Translations under genes and position numbers: made by a program
Shown here: positions 15,890 to 24,327 of the stretch, in pieces
Numbering within the stretch: the stretch's first letter is position 1
Layout of the letters: each line of letters opens with the position of its first letter
Assembly: GCF_036038375.1 (NCBI RefSeq)
Contig: NZ_CP107935.1
Span: 1,054,001-1,118,000, forward strand
Length of the DNA: 64,000 nucleotides
Source: Streptomyces sp. NBC_00414
GTDB taxonomy: Bacteria; Actinomycetota; Actinomycetes; Streptomycetales; Streptomycetaceae
Direction: 5' to 3'
Notes under the pieces: model-generated
What the model saw: the letters and a program-made list of their open reading frames with translations, nothing else
What the model was told of the DNA's origin: nothing
Database searches by the model: none

Positions 15890-16372
15890 ATGTCTGCGAT
15901 CGATCACTCCGAGGACCCCGAGCCCTCCGAACTCGTCCCGGCCGGACTTCTCTTCGTCCCCGTCCGGTCGGGGCCCGCGGGCTGTACGGCCCGCTTCTTC
16001 CGCACTCCCCTCGGCGGCCGTACGGCCGTCGGATTCACCTCGGCGGCGAAGCTCACCGCCATGCTGGGCACCGAGCAGGCCCGCATCAGGCTCTCCGAAC
16101 CCGCGCTGCGCGCCCTCGCCGCGCCGCTGGGCATCACGGCCCTCACGGTCGACCCGCGGCTCTCCGCTCCCCCGGCCGCGCCCGCGACCTCCCAGGCCGA
16201 CGCCGCCGACGCCGACGCCGATGCCGATGCCGACGCCCATGGACCAGGGCACTGGTGGCACGACCGGCGCCCGCGGCACGCCACTGCCCTGCGCGTGACC
16301 GGTGCCGCTGCCGCTGTCGGCGTGACCGGTGCCGCTGCCGTCGTCGCGTACCTGAACCTGCTGATCGGCTGA
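15890..16372 (+). CDS. SAV_915 family protein with C-terminal membrane anchor
   Basis: A 160-residue protein whose first 95 residues match the SseB-like SAV_915 family found across Streptomyces (AGLLFVPVRSGPAG, then RTAVGFTSAAKL). A low-complexity Asp-Ala tract (about residues 103-116) leads to a basic patch and a hydrophobic C-terminal helix (residues about 133-160) that could anchor it in the membrane. GAGGAG precedes the ATG. It ends 13 bases before the diaminopimelate-decarboxylase-like gene and is probably cotranscribed with it. Molecular function unknown. Confidence 0.8.
   Translation: MSAIDHSEDPEPSELVPAGLLFVPVRSGPAGCTARFFRTPLGGRTAVGFTSAAKLTAMLGTEQARIRLSEPALRALAAPLGITALTVDPRLSAPPAAPATSQADAADADADADADAHGPGHWWHDRRPRHATALRVTGAAAAVGVTGAAAVVAYLNLLIG
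16196..16240 (+). repeat. GCC-GAC (Ala-Asp) hexanucleotide tract in SAV_915 gene
   Basis: About seven consecutive Ala-Asp dipeptides are encoded by alternating GCC and GAC/GAT codons. Similar shorter tracts occur in the N-terminal extensions of modC and of the next gene. The pattern is typical of replication slippage. Confidence 0.7.
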
Positions 16373-16385
16373 GGAGGCGCCCACC

Positions 16386-17804
16386 ATGACCGTTTCCCTG
16401 CACTCACCCCTCCCGTCCCCCCTCCCCTCGGACCTGCTCTCGGGCCCGCCCTCGGACCCCGGGGCCCCGTCCCGGCTCATCGGCGACGACACCGACGCCG
16501 ACGCCGACGGCCTGTCGTCCGTCTGGCCCCGTTCCGCGCGCGCCGGGGCCGACGGAGACGTCTCCGTCGGCGGGGTCTCCCTCGCCGAGGCCGCCGACCG
16601 CTTCGGCACCCCCGTGTACGTACTCGACGAGCAGGAGGTCCGGGAGCGCTGCCGCGCCTGTCGCGCGGCGTTCCCGGAGGCCGACGTCGTGTACGCGGCG
16701 AAGGCGTTCCTGTGCCGCGCGGTGGCGCGCTGGGTGATGGAGGAGGGGCTGGGCCTGGATGTCTGCTCCGCCGGAGAGCTGACGCTCGCCGTCACCACGG
16801 GCTTCCCGCCGGAGAGGATCGTGCTGCACGGCAACGCCAAGAGCCCCGAGGACCTGCGCACCGCGCTGCGGCTCGGGGTCGGGCGCATCGTCGTGGAAAG
16901 CGTCTCCGAGATCGCCAGGCTGGCCGCGGCCACGCCCGCCGGCAGCCGCCGACAGGTGATGGTGAGGGTCGTGCCGGGCGTCGCCGCCGGTGGCCACGCC
17001 AAGGTGCGCACCGGCACCGACGACCAGAAGTTCGGCCTGTCCATCGCGGACGGCTCCGCGCAGCACGCGGTGGCGCGGATACTCGACCAGCCGCACCTGG
17101 AGTTCGTCGGTCTGCACTGCCACATCGGTTCGCAGATCGACTCCGTGAAGCCGTACGTGGCCGCGGTACGGCGCATGGTCGGGCTGATGGCCAGGATCCG
17201 GGACCAGCACGGCGTCGCCCTGCCGCAGCTGAACATCGGCGGCGGGCACGCCATCGCCTACCGCCCCGGCGAGGCGGCCCTCGACGTGGGAGCCCTGGCC
17301 GACCGCGTCCACGCAGAACTGGCGGACGGCTGTGCCCGGGCCCGTCTGCCCGTACCGCGGCTCACGCTGGAACCGGGGCGGGCAATCGTCGGGCCCGCCG
17401 GGATCGCGATCTACCACGTACTGGCGGTCAAACGCACCGGCGAGCGCACGTTCGTCGCCGTGGACGGTGGCATGAGCGACAACCCGAGGCCCGCGCTGTA
17501 CGGGGTGCGGTACGCGCCCCGGCTCATCGGACGCCTGTCGTCGGCGCCGCCCCGCACCGTCACGGTCGTGGGCCGGCACTGCGAAGCGGGTGATGTCCTC
17601 GCGGACGAGGTGGCGCTCCCCGGTGACGTACGGCCCGGCGATCTCCTCGCCGTCCCGGCAGCCGGTGCCTACCACCTGTCCATGGCTTCCGGTTACAACC
17701 TGGTGGGCCGGCCCCCGGTCGTCGCGGTGTCGGACGGGATCGCACGCGTACTGGTACGCCGCGAATCACTGGACGACATGAGCCGACGCGACGTGGGCCT
17801 GTAG
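16386..17804 (+). CDS. lysA: Diaminopimelate decarboxylase-like PLP enzyme (LysA family)
   Basis: A 472-residue fold-type III PLP decarboxylase, which in LysA turns meso-diaminopimelate into lysine. The PLP lysine is in VVYAAKAFLC. Other family segments are GLDVCSAGEL, FGLSI, GLHCHIGSQI, the phosphate-binding LNIGGGHAIAYR, EPGRAI, the active-site cysteine region GRHCEAGDVL, and GAYHLSMASGYN. Before the catalytic domain (from about residue 60) there is a Pro/Ser/Asp-rich extension with an Asp-Ala repeat, longer than in usual LysA. GAGGAGG precedes the ATG. Because this is probably not the only lysA in the genome, a secondary-metabolic or alternative-substrate role is possible. Confidence 0.85.
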   Translation: MTVSLHSPLPSPLPSDLLSGPPSDPGAPSRLIGDDTDADADGLSSVWPRSARAGADGDVSVGGVSLAEAADRFGTPVYVLDEQEVRERCRACRAAFPEADVVYAAKAFLCRAVARWVMEEGLGLDVCSAGELTLAVTTGFPPERIVLHGNAKSPEDLRTALRLGVGRIVVESVSEIARLAAATPAGSRRQVMVRVVPGVAAGGHAKVRTGTDDQKFGLSIADGSAQHAVARILDQPHLEFVGLHCHIGSQIDSVKPYVAAVRRMVGLMARIRDQHGVALPQLNIGGGHAIAYRPGEAALDVGALADRVHAELADGCARARLPVPRLTLEPGRAIVGPAGIAIYHVLAVKRTGERTFVAVDGGMSDNPRPALYGVRYAPRLIGRLSSAPPRTVTVVGRHCEAGDVLADEVALPGDVRPGDLLAVPAAGAYHLSMASGYNLVGRPPVVAVSDGIARVLVRRESLDDMSRRDVGL

Positions 17805-17841
17805 GACCGTGTTCCTCGCCCGGCCTCGGCCCGGTTCTCCG

Positions 17842-17873
17842 CCGAAACCCGGCCGCGGACCGGCGGGGTTCGG
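17842..17873 (+). terminator. Hairpin after the diaminopimelate decarboxylase gene
   Basis: CCGAA/TTCGG, CCC/GGG and GGCCG/CGGC-type pairing gives an imperfect GC-rich stem 38 bases past the stop. No T-tract follows, as is usual in Streptomyces. Confidence 0.5.
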
Positions 17874-18031
17874 TTACGTGGGCGACGCGAGGCTGCCTTG
17901 CCGCACAGGCCGTGCCCCCGGCCCCGGCACCGGACATCGGCGTCGGCGGCACCGGGAGCTACGGGGGGCCGGCCTACGTGGGCCCGTACCGAGACGGAAC
18001 GGTGCCCTCGGGCAGCGCGCGTCTACGGTTT

Positions 18032-18259
18032 CTACGGTGCGGAGTCCCACTCGTGCGGTCGTCCGCCACGCCATTCCACCCAGCTGGGATCGTCCAGCAG
18101 CTCGGCGGGGTTGGACAGTCCGGCAGCCTCCAGGAACACGATCAGATCGCTGTCGGAGTGGGCCAGCCCCAGGATCTCGGCCCGGCCGTCACGGTGCACA
18201 CTCACTCGTCGGCCGCCGCTCGCGGCGGGCCGGTGCACAACGATCAGTGCGCTTTCCAC
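18032..18259 (-). CDS. Small conserved hypothetical protein, 75 aa
   Basis: A compact acidic protein: a short beta-rich start (ALIVVHRPAASGGRRVSVHR), then LAHSDSDLIVFLEAAGL and a tryptophan-rich end (DPSWVEWRGGRPHEWDS). Composition and codon use look like a genuine gene, and the balanced residue content differs from overlapping frames. GTG 18259 is the start; GGGGAGGAG lies about 14 bases upstream, a little far. No family that I can name. It follows another small leftward gene. Confidence 0.6.
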   Translation of the reverse strand: MESALIVVHRPAASGGRRVSVHRDGRAEILGLAHSDSDLIVFLEAAGLSNPAELLDDPSWVEWRGGRPHEWDSAP

Positions 18260-18354
18260 GGCATCCAGAGTGTCTCCTCCCCTCAGGTCGACGCAGCCCG
18301 GTCCGGGCGCACGCGTCGCTGGTCACGGCAAGGCAGGACCGGCCGCGGGAGCGG

Positions 18355-18555
18355 TCAGCGGGCCCGGGGTGCCCCCCGTCGCCGCTGTGCCGGCGGGGGC
18401 GGAGGCGGCGAGAAGGTGTCCTCCTCATCGTCCAGTGGCGGCAGCTCGATGGTGTACTGCGGCTGGAGAAACAGATCGTGGTGCTGGGGCACGACGGACG
18501 AGGCCGCCGCGTCCTGAACGGGACGTGCAGGGTCGCGATGCGAAGAGGCAGGCAT
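18355..18555 (-). CDS. Small proline-rich hypothetical protein, 66 aa
   Basis: A 66-residue product with a conserved-looking middle (HHDLFLQPQYTIELPPLDDEED) followed by a polyproline and basic tail. The middle has better coding character than the flanks. The ribosome site is weak, so I rate it only moderately. It reads in the same direction as the 75-aa gene 95 bases downstream. Confidence 0.45.
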   Translation of the reverse strand: MPASSHRDPARPVQDAAASSVVPQHHDLFLQPQYTIELPPLDDEEDTFSPPPPPPAQRRRGAPRAR

Positions 18556-18800
18556 CCAAAACCATCCGGAGTCGGGAGTCGCGCGGATCAGAGGCGGAGC
18601 TGTCGACCGATGACCATCGGTACCTGCCTACCTCGCGCGCTACTGCCCATTAGATCCTATCGGCGCCCTGAGAACGAAAGGGCGCGGTGCGCGGAATGGT
18701 TTGGATGGGTGATCCACGTCTCCGCGCGCCCCCTCCCAACACCGCCGGACGGGGTGCGCGGTGACCGCCGAACGGACCGGGCAGCGACCGCCGGGCAGGA

Positions 18801-18830
18801 TGAAAAGCCAGGGCGCGGCCCGGCTTTTCA
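18801..18830. repeat. Nine-base perfect inverted repeat TGAAAAGCC/GGCTTTTCA with GGG/CCC extension
   Basis: Arms 18801-18809 and 18822-18830, with inner GGG/CCC pairing after one bulged A, form a strong hairpin. It abuts the GGGGAACTGCGCG element, so the two may form one repeat unit. Confidence 0.7.
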
Positions 18831-18852
18831 GGGGCGCGGGGAACTGCGCGAC
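18829..18852 (+). repeat. Widespread Streptomyces intergenic element (GGGGCGCGGGGAACTGCGCG core)
   Basis: This near-consensus copy matches the short motif scattered between genes in Streptomyces genomes. The others in this window are minus-strand copies at about 8055 and 50455. No function is established. Confidence 0.65.
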
Positions 18853-18931
18853 CCGCCCTCGCCGGCCCGCAGACGGCCCGTGCTCCGGACGCGCCCTCGG
18901 CCGGTGCCGGCCCCCCTTATAAGCTGCCCCC

Positions 18932-19450
18932 GTGGATCGAATCCTCGTGGTGGGCGTGACAGGCGCAGGCAAGTCCACGCTGGCCAGAGCGGTCGGCCGG
19001 CGCCTGGCCGTGCCGTACCACGAGATGGACGCGCTGTACTTCACAGGCCCCGGCTGGGCCGCAAACGACAAATTGGCCGAAGAGGTCGCGCGGGTCACCT
19101 CCGAACCCCGCTGGATCATCGACTCGCTCGGCTATCCCGAGGTCCGGGACCTGCTCTGGGCGAGGGCCGACACCGTGCTCTGGCTCGACTACGGAAAGCG
19201 CGTAGTCATGCCCCGCGTCCTCCGCCGCTCCCTCTGGCGCACCGTCACCCGCGAGAGTCTCTTCGGCGGCAACAGAGAGACCTGGGCCGGCTGGCTGAGC
19301 AAGGAGCACCCGGCCTGGTGGGCCTGGTCCCAACACGCGGGCCGGCGCCAGGAGATCGAACACCGCACGCGAGATCCCCGTTTCGCACCCCTCGACACAC
19401 TCCGGTTCTCCCGCCCCGACGACACCGCGGCCTGGCTGTCCTCCGTGTGA
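18932..19450 (+). CDS. P-loop kinase-like protein (adenylate-kinase/topology-modulation family)
   Basis: A 172-residue NTPase. The Walker A GVTGAGKST is at residues 8-16 and a Walker-B-like VLWLDY near 82-87, followed by the basic lid segment RVLRRSLWRTVTRESLFGGN, where arginines contact phosphate. The layout matches the small AAA_17/FlaR-like kinases often annotated as toxin or topology-modulation proteins. GTG 18932 lies eight bases after TATAAG (18918-18923) with no ribosome site, so it is probably leaderless. Monocistronic. Substrate unknown. Confidence 0.8.
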   Translation: MDRILVVGVTGAGKSTLARAVGRRLAVPYHEMDALYFTGPGWAANDKLAEEVARVTSEPRWIIDSLGYPEVRDLLWARADTVLWLDYGKRVVMPRVLRRSLWRTVTRESLFGGNRETWAGWLSKEHPAWWAWSQHAGRRQEIEHRTRDPRFAPLDTLRFSRPDDTAAWLSSV

Positions 19451-19554
19451 CCTGGCCTGAGCGCCAAGGTGACCTGACCCGACCGGAACGTCAGTGTGGC
19501 CTCACCTCACCCGAGCGTCCGGGTGCCCTGATCCGACCTGACCCGAGGCAGGAC
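19447..19554 (+). repeat. Degenerate 27-base tandem repeat, four units
   Basis: Starting at the stop of the kinase-like gene, units beginning GTGACCT/GTGGCCT/GTGCCCT recur every 27 bases or so with internal GACC and GAGCG/GAACG blocks. The sequence is non-coding and the units have diverged. Confidence 0.5.
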
Positions 19555-19659
19555 ACACCGAGGCCCTGACGACCGCACGCGGCGCCTCGTCCACCTCATG
19601 GACCGCTCACAGAATCACCTCCGCACCGCCGTCCGCAACCACCCTGACAACACCGGTCG

Positions 19660-19675
19660 ATTGAAACCGTTCAAT
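19660..19675. promoter_or_regulatory. Inverted repeat ATTGAA-ACCG-TTCAAT upstream of the GH78 gene
   Basis: Six-base perfect arms around four bases resemble LacI-family sugar operators. It lies 154 bases before the rhamnosidase start and could act as a distal site. Confidence 0.4.
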
Positions 19676-19793
19676 TGTCGACGTGCTCGCACGCGCCCGG
19701 CCACACCACAGCAACAACCCCACCCAACGTCCCGTCAAGAATGTGCTGCACGCTCATTGACCCTCGCCCCGCACGCCCCTACCTTCACCGGAG

Positions 19794-19805
19794 TGAATCG
19801 ATTCA
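19794..19805. promoter_or_regulatory. LacI-type operator TGAATCGATTCA before the rhamnosidase gene
   Basis: A perfect 12-base palindrome centred about 30 bases before the GTG start. Its length, AT-rich ends and central CG fit LacI-family repressor sites controlling glycoside hydrolase genes in actinobacteria. The repressor gene is not in the window. Confidence 0.6.
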
Positions 19806-19828
19806 TCCTTCCTACCTGAGGAGACGCA

Positions 19829-22800
19829 GTGATCAGCAGGAGGAACATTCTGGCGGGTACGGCAGCAGCGGTGGCCGTCACGGCCACCGCCGTCGGCACC
19901 GGATCCGCAGCGGCCGCACCCGCGTCCGCACCGGTCCAGGCAGGCACCCGTCGCAGTGCCCTGCGCGTCACCGCGCCGACCGTCGAGTACGTGCGACACC
20001 CCCTGGGCATCGACGCGCAACACCCCCGGCTGAGCTGGCCGATGGCCTCGGACAAGCCGGGGGCGCGCCAGAGCGGCTACCAGATCCGCGTCGCCTCCAG
20101 CGCCTCACGTCTCCCGAAGCCGGACGTCTGGGACAGCGGGAAGGTCGCGTCCAGCGAGTCGGTCCTCGTCCCGTACGCGGGCCCGCAACTCAAGCCGCGT
20201 ACCCGTTACTTCTGGTCGGTGCGGGTGTGGGACGCCGACGGCGGCGCCTCCGCCTGGAGCGAGCCGTCGTGGTGGGAGACCGGGCTCCTGGACGCCGCGC
20301 AGTGGTCCGCGAAGTGGGTCTCCGCTCCCCCGGTGCTCACCGACGCGCCGTCCCTCGAAGGCAGTGCCTGGATCTGGTTCCCCGAGGGCGACCCGGCCAA
20401 CAGCGCCCCGGCGGTCACCCGTTGGTTCCGCCGTACCCTCGATCTTCCGGACGCGGCCACGGCGGCGACACTGGCCATCAGCGCCGACAACGTGTACACC
20501 GTCTCCGTCAACGGCACCGAAGTGGCCCGCACCGACCTGGAGACGGACCGCGACGGCTGGCGCCGCCCCGCCGTCGTCGAGGTCCTCGCCCAGCTCCGTA
20601 CGGGCAAGAACGTGATCGCGGTCTCCGCGACCAACGCGTCCGAGGGGCCCGCCGGGCTGGTCGCCGCCCTCACCCTGCAGACGGCCTCCGGCGAACAGCG
20701 GATCGTCACCGACGACTCGTGGAGATCGACCGACAAGGAGCCGGCCGCCGGCTGGCGCGGCCTCGACTTCGACGACAGTGCCTGGCCGGCGGCGAAGGAG
20801 GCCGCCGCGTGGGGAGCCGGACCGTGGGGGAAGGTCGTCCCCGCGTCGTACGCCGCCAATCAACTGCGGCACGAGTTCAGGCTCCCGCGCAAGAAGGTGT
20901 CGCGCGCCCGCCTGTACGCCACGGCCCTCGGTGTCTACGAGGCGCACCTCAACGGCCGCCGGGTCGGCCGCGACCAGCTCGCCCCCGGCTGGACGGACTA
21001 CCACGAACGCGTCCACTACCAGACCTACGACGTCACCACGCTGGTGCGGTCCGGCGCCAACGCCATCGGCGCGTACGTGGCACCGGGCTGGTACGCGGGC
21101 AACGTCGGCATGTTCGGCCCCCACCAGTACGGCGAACGCCCGGCCCTGCTCGCACAGTTGGAGGTCGAGTACGCCGACGGGACGCGCGAGAGCATCATCT
21201 CGGACAGCAACTGGCGGGCCGCGTGCGGACCGATCGTCTCCGCCGACCTGCTGAGCGGCGAGACGTACGACGCGCGCAAGGAGACCGCCGGCTGGACCTC
21301 ACCCGGCTTCGACGACAAGGGTTGGCTCGACGCGGTGCGTACCGCGGGCGAGGCCGTTCCGCCGCGGATCGAGGCGCAGGTGGACGGCCCGGTCCGGGTG
21401 GCCAAGGAACTCCCGGTCCAGAAGGTGACCCAGCCCAAGCCGGGTGTCTTCGTCTTCGACCTGGGCCAGAACATGGTCGGTTCGGTACGGCTGCGGGTCT
21501 CGGGCGCGGCCGGCACGACCGTGCGCCTGCGGCACGCCGAGGTCCTCAATTCCGACGGCACCCTCTACACGGCGAACCTGCGCACCGCCGCGGCGACCGA
21601 CTCGTACACCCTCAAGGGCGGTGGCCGGGAGACGTACGAGCCGCGTTTCACCTTCCACGGGTTCCGCTACGTCGAGGTGACCGGGTTCCCCGGCACTCCC
21701 ACGGCGGCGGCCCTGACCGGTCGTGTGATGCATACGTCCGCCCCCTTCACGTTCGACTTCGAGACCGATGTCCCGATGCTCAACACCCTGCACAGCAACA
21801 TCACCTGGGGGCAGCGCGGCAACTTCCTCTCCATCCCGACGGACACGCCCGCGCGCGACGAACGCCTGGGGTGGACGGGTGACATCAACGTCTTCGCGCC
21901 GACGGCCGCCTACACGATGGAGTCCGCCCGCTTCCTCACCAAGTGGCTCGTGGACCTGCGCGACGGGCAGACCGCGGAGGGTGCCTTCACCGACGTGGCA
22001 CCCATGGTCGGCACGGTCGGCAACGGAGTGGCGGGCTGGGGCGACGCGGGCGTCACCGTCCCCTGGTCCCTGTACCAGGCGTACGGCGACCGGCAGGTCC
22101 TGGAGGACGCGTGGTCGTCCGTCCAGGACTGGCTCAAGTACCTGGAGAAGAACAGCAGCGGGCTGCTGCGGCCGGCCGCCGGCTACGGCGACTGGCTGAA
22201 CGTCGAGGACGAGACGCCGAAGGACGTCATCGCCACCGCGTACTTCGCCCACAGCGCCGACCTCGCGGCCCGTATCGCGAAGGAGCTGGACAAGGACCCC
22301 GCCCCCTACACCGACCTCTTCGGGCGGATACGCGCGGCGTTCCAGAAGGCCTACGTCAGCGCCGAGGGCAGGGTGAAGGGCGACACGCAGACGGCCTATG
22401 TGCTCGCCCTGTCGATGGACCTGCTGCCGGGCGAGCTGCGCAAGGCGTCCGCCGACCGGCTCGTCGCGCTGATCGAGGCCAGGGACTGGCATCTGTCGAC
22501 GGGCTTCCTCGGTACGCCCCGGCTGCTGCCCGTCCTCACCGAGACCGGGCACACCGATGTCGCCTACCGGCTGCTCGCGCAGCGCTCCTACCCGAGCTGG
22601 GGATATCAGATCGACAAGGGCTCCACCACGATGTGGGAGCACTGGGACTCCATCCGGCCCGACGGCAGCTTCGAGGACCCGGGCATGAACTCCTTCAACC
22701 ACTACGCCTACGGTTCGGTGGGCGAGTGGATGTACACGAACATCGCTGGCATCGCGGCGGGCCGGCCCGGCTACCGTGAGATCGTCGTCCGGCCGCGGCC

Positions 22801-23047
22801 GGGCGGGGGCGTCACCTCGGCCCGCGCCACGTTCGCCTCGGTGCACGGCCCCGTGTCCACCCAGTGGCGGCAGCGGTCGGGCAAGTTCGTCCTGACATGC
22901 TCCGTGCCGCCCAACACCACCGCCGAGGTGTGGGTCCCCGCGGACGCTCCGGCCGCGGTCACCCACACCACCGCGGCGTTCCTGCGCAGCGAGGACGGCT
23001 GCGCGGTGTACCGGGTCGGTTCGGGCACCCACCGCTTCGCTGTGTGA
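19829..23047 (+). CDS. Secreted alpha-L-rhamnosidase (GH78), large multidomain
   Basis: A 1072-residue extracellular enzyme that removes terminal L-rhamnose from plant glycosides or pectin. Residues 3-35 are a Tat-like signal (SRRNILAGTAAAVAVTATAV). The Ig-like N-terminal domain begins VEYVRHPLGIDAQHPRLSW, then come a carbohydrate-binding insert and the beta-sandwich starting near HEFRLPRKKVSRARLY. The (alpha/alpha)6 catalytic domain contains IPTDTPARDERLGWTGD, with the family's general-acid region, and STTMWEHWDSI, with the base glutamate; a C-terminal sandwich completes it. Its length and order match complete GH78 enzymes. GAGGAG precedes GTG 19829. It is followed by a perfect hairpin terminator and preceded by LacI-type palindromes. 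Confidence 0.93.
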   Translation: MISRRNILAGTAAAVAVTATAVGTGSAAAAPASAPVQAGTRRSALRVTAPTVEYVRHPLGIDAQHPRLSWPMASDKPGARQSGYQIRVASSASRLPKPDVWDSGKVASSESVLVPYAGPQLKPRTRYFWSVRVWDADGGASAWSEPSWWETGLLDAAQWSAKWVSAPPVLTDAPSLEGSAWIWFPEGDPANSAPAVTRWFRRTLDLPDAATAATLAISADNVYTVSVNGTEVARTDLETDRDGWRRPAVVEVLAQLRTGKNVIAVSATNASEGPAGLVAALTLQTASGEQRIVTDDSWRSTDKEPAAGWRGLDFDDSAWPAAKEAAAWGAGPWGKVVPASYAANQLRHEFRLPRKKVSRARLYATALGVYEAHLNGRRVGRDQLAPGWTDYHERVHYQTYDVTTLVRSGANAIGAYVAPGWYAGNVGMFGPHQYGERPALLAQLEVEYADGTRESIISDSNWRAACGPIVSADLLSGETYDARKETAGWTSPGFDDKGWLDAVRTAGEAVPPRIEAQVDGPVRVAKELPVQKVTQPKPGVFVFDLGQNMVGSVRLRVSGAAGTTVRLRHAEVLNSDGTLYTANLRTAAATDSYTLKGGGRETYEPRFTFHGFRYVEVTGFPGTPTAAALTGRVMHTSAPFTFDFETDVPMLNTLHSNITWGQRGNFLSIPTDTPARDERLGWTGDINVFAPTAAYTMESARFLTKWLVDLRDGQTAEGAFTDVAPMVGTVGNGVAGWGDAGVTVPWSLYQAYGDRQVLEDAWSSVQDWLKYLEKNSSGLLRPAAGYGDWLNVEDETPKDVIATAYFAHSADLAARIAKELDKDPAPYTDLFGRIRAAFQKAYVSAEGRVKGDTQTAYVLALSMDLLPGELRKASADRLVALIEARDWHLSTGFLGTPRLLPVLTETGHTDVAYRLLAQRSYPSWGYQIDKGSTTMWEHWDSIRPDGSFEDPGMNSFNHYAYGSVGEWMYTNIAGIAAGRPGYREIVVRPRPGGGVTSARATFASVHGPVSTQWRQRSGKFVLTCSVPPNTTAEVWVPADAPAAVTHTTAAFLRSEDGCAVYRVGSGTHRFAV

Positions 23048-23057
23048 CCCGGCCGTC

Positions 23058-23095
23058 ACGCGGCGGTGTCCAACACGCCTTGGACACCGCCGCGT
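23058..23095 (+). terminator. Strong hairpin terminator after the rhamnosidase gene
   Basis: A perfect 15-base stem (23058-23072 with 23081-23095) and eight-base loop begin 11 bases after the stop. The arms read ACGCGGCGGTGTCCA and its complement. Confidence 0.85.
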
Positions 23096-23142
23096 TGGCG
23101 GGGGTGCGCGGAAGCGCGTTGACGTGCCCATAAGGTGCTCGC

Positions 23143-24258
23143 ATGCCTGCCTCGTTGAGTTCCGCCAGATCACGCGCCGCGCTGCGCGCGTCGGCGCGTA
23201 TTTCCGTCGAATTGCTCCTGGTTCTGGTGACGACCTCGGTGGTCCTCTGGCTCCTTGGCCAGATGTGGTCCGTGGTCTGGCCGCTCATAGTGGGCCTGCT
23301 CCTGACCACGCTGACCTGGCCCATGGCCCGCTTCCTGCACCGGCGCGGGTGGCGTCCCGCTCTGGCGGCCTCCGTGGTGACCGTGCTGTTCCTGGTGCTC
23401 GCCTCGGCCGTGGTCGCGCTGATCGCGGTCCCGGTGGCCTCCCAGTCCGGCGAGCTGACCGACGGTGTCGTGGACGGCATCCACAAGGTGCGGGACTGGG
23501 CCGCGGGTCCGCCGCTGAACATCAGCGAGGCCCAGATCTCGGGCGCCACGGACGACGCGGTCGAACGCCTCCAGAAGGGTGCCGGCGACATGGTCGGTAC
23601 CGTCGTCTCGGGGGTGAGCGCCGTGGTCGACGGTCTGGTCACCGCCGTCCTGGGGATCTTCCTGATGTTCTTCTTCCTCAAGGACGGACCGCGGTTCCTG
23701 CCGTGGCTCGCCCGTCAGCTGCCCGGCCGGCTCGCCGTCGACGTCCCGACGGTGGCCGCTCGCACCTGGGACACCCTGGGGTCGTTCGTCCGCTCGCAGG
23801 CGTTCGTCGGACTCATCGACGCCGTCCTCATCGGCATCGGCCTGTGGATCGTGGACGTGCCGCTGGTGCTCCCGCTGGCGGTGCTGACCTTCGTCTCCGC
23901 GTTCGTACCGATCGTGGGCGCCATGTTCGCCGGCTTCGTCGCGGTGCTCATCGCCCTGGTGTCGAACGGTCTGACGGACGCGCTGATCGTGCTGGCGATC
24001 ATCCTCGTCGTGCAGCAGCTGGAGGGCAATGTCTTCCAGCCCATGATCCAGAGCCGCGGGCTCGGACTGCACGCGGCGGTGATCCTGCTGGCGGTGACGC
24101 TCGGCGGCAGCCTGGCGGGCGTCGTGGGCAGCCTGCTCGCCGTCCCGGTCGCCGCGATGGTCGCCGTGTTCTGGAACTACCTGCGCGAGCAGCTCAGCGA
24201 ACCGTCGCAGGAACCGGACACCGGCGAGCCCCAGAACGGTGAGACCGTCACTTCCTGA
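23143..24258 (+). CDS. AI-2E family transporter (PerM/YdiK-type membrane protein)
   Basis: A 371-residue polytopic membrane protein with about eight helices. The family signatures are LGIFLMFFFLKDGPRFLPWL near 170-190, SAFVPIVGAMFAGFVAVLIAL near 262-282, and ILVVQQLEGNVFQPMIQSRGLGLHA near 288-312. Members export small molecules or act as Na+(Li+)/H+ antiporters; despite the name, few handle AI-2. TAAGGT six bases before ATG, with no ribosome site, suggests a leaderless transcript. Monocistronic. The tail is hydrophilic. Confidence 0.88.
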   Translation: MPASLSSARSRAALRASARISVELLLVLVTTSVVLWLLGQMWSVVWPLIVGLLLTTLTWPMARFLHRRGWRPALAASVVTVLFLVLASAVVALIAVPVASQSGELTDGVVDGIHKVRDWAAGPPLNISEAQISGATDDAVERLQKGAGDMVGTVVSGVSAVVDGLVTAVLGIFLMFFFLKDGPRFLPWLARQLPGRLAVDVPTVAARTWDTLGSFVRSQAFVGLIDAVLIGIGLWIVDVPLVLPLAVLTFVSAFVPIVGAMFAGFVAVLIALVSNGLTDALIVLAIILVVQQLEGNVFQPMIQSRGLGLHAAVILLAVTLGGSLAGVVGSLLAVPVAAMVAVFWNYLREQLSEPSQEPDTGEPQNGETVTS

Positions 24259-24327
24259 GATTCCCGAAATCCCGGGGAGTGCGGGGAGTACGGGCGTCCC
24301 TGGAGCCCTGAAGGGGCCTGGGGGGTC

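Larger units (their letters stand above)
18556..18931. other. 376-base intergenic region: two hairpin-forming stretches and a Streptomyces repeat element
   Basis: No gene is seen. It contains an AT-richer promoter-like stretch near 18646-18665 (reading leftward GATAGGATCTAATGG), the inverted repeat at 18801-18830, the GGGGAACTGCGCG element at 18829-18852, and a leaderless promoter at the right end. Confidence 0.5.
19451..19828. other. 378-base region upstream of the rhamnosidase gene: repeats and two operator-like dyads
   Basis: No gene. It holds the 27-base repeats, the ATTGAA-ACCG-TTCAAT dyad at 19660-19675, and the perfect palindrome TGAATCGATTCA at 19794-19805, then the ribosome site GAGGAG before the GTG start. 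Confidence 0.6.
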
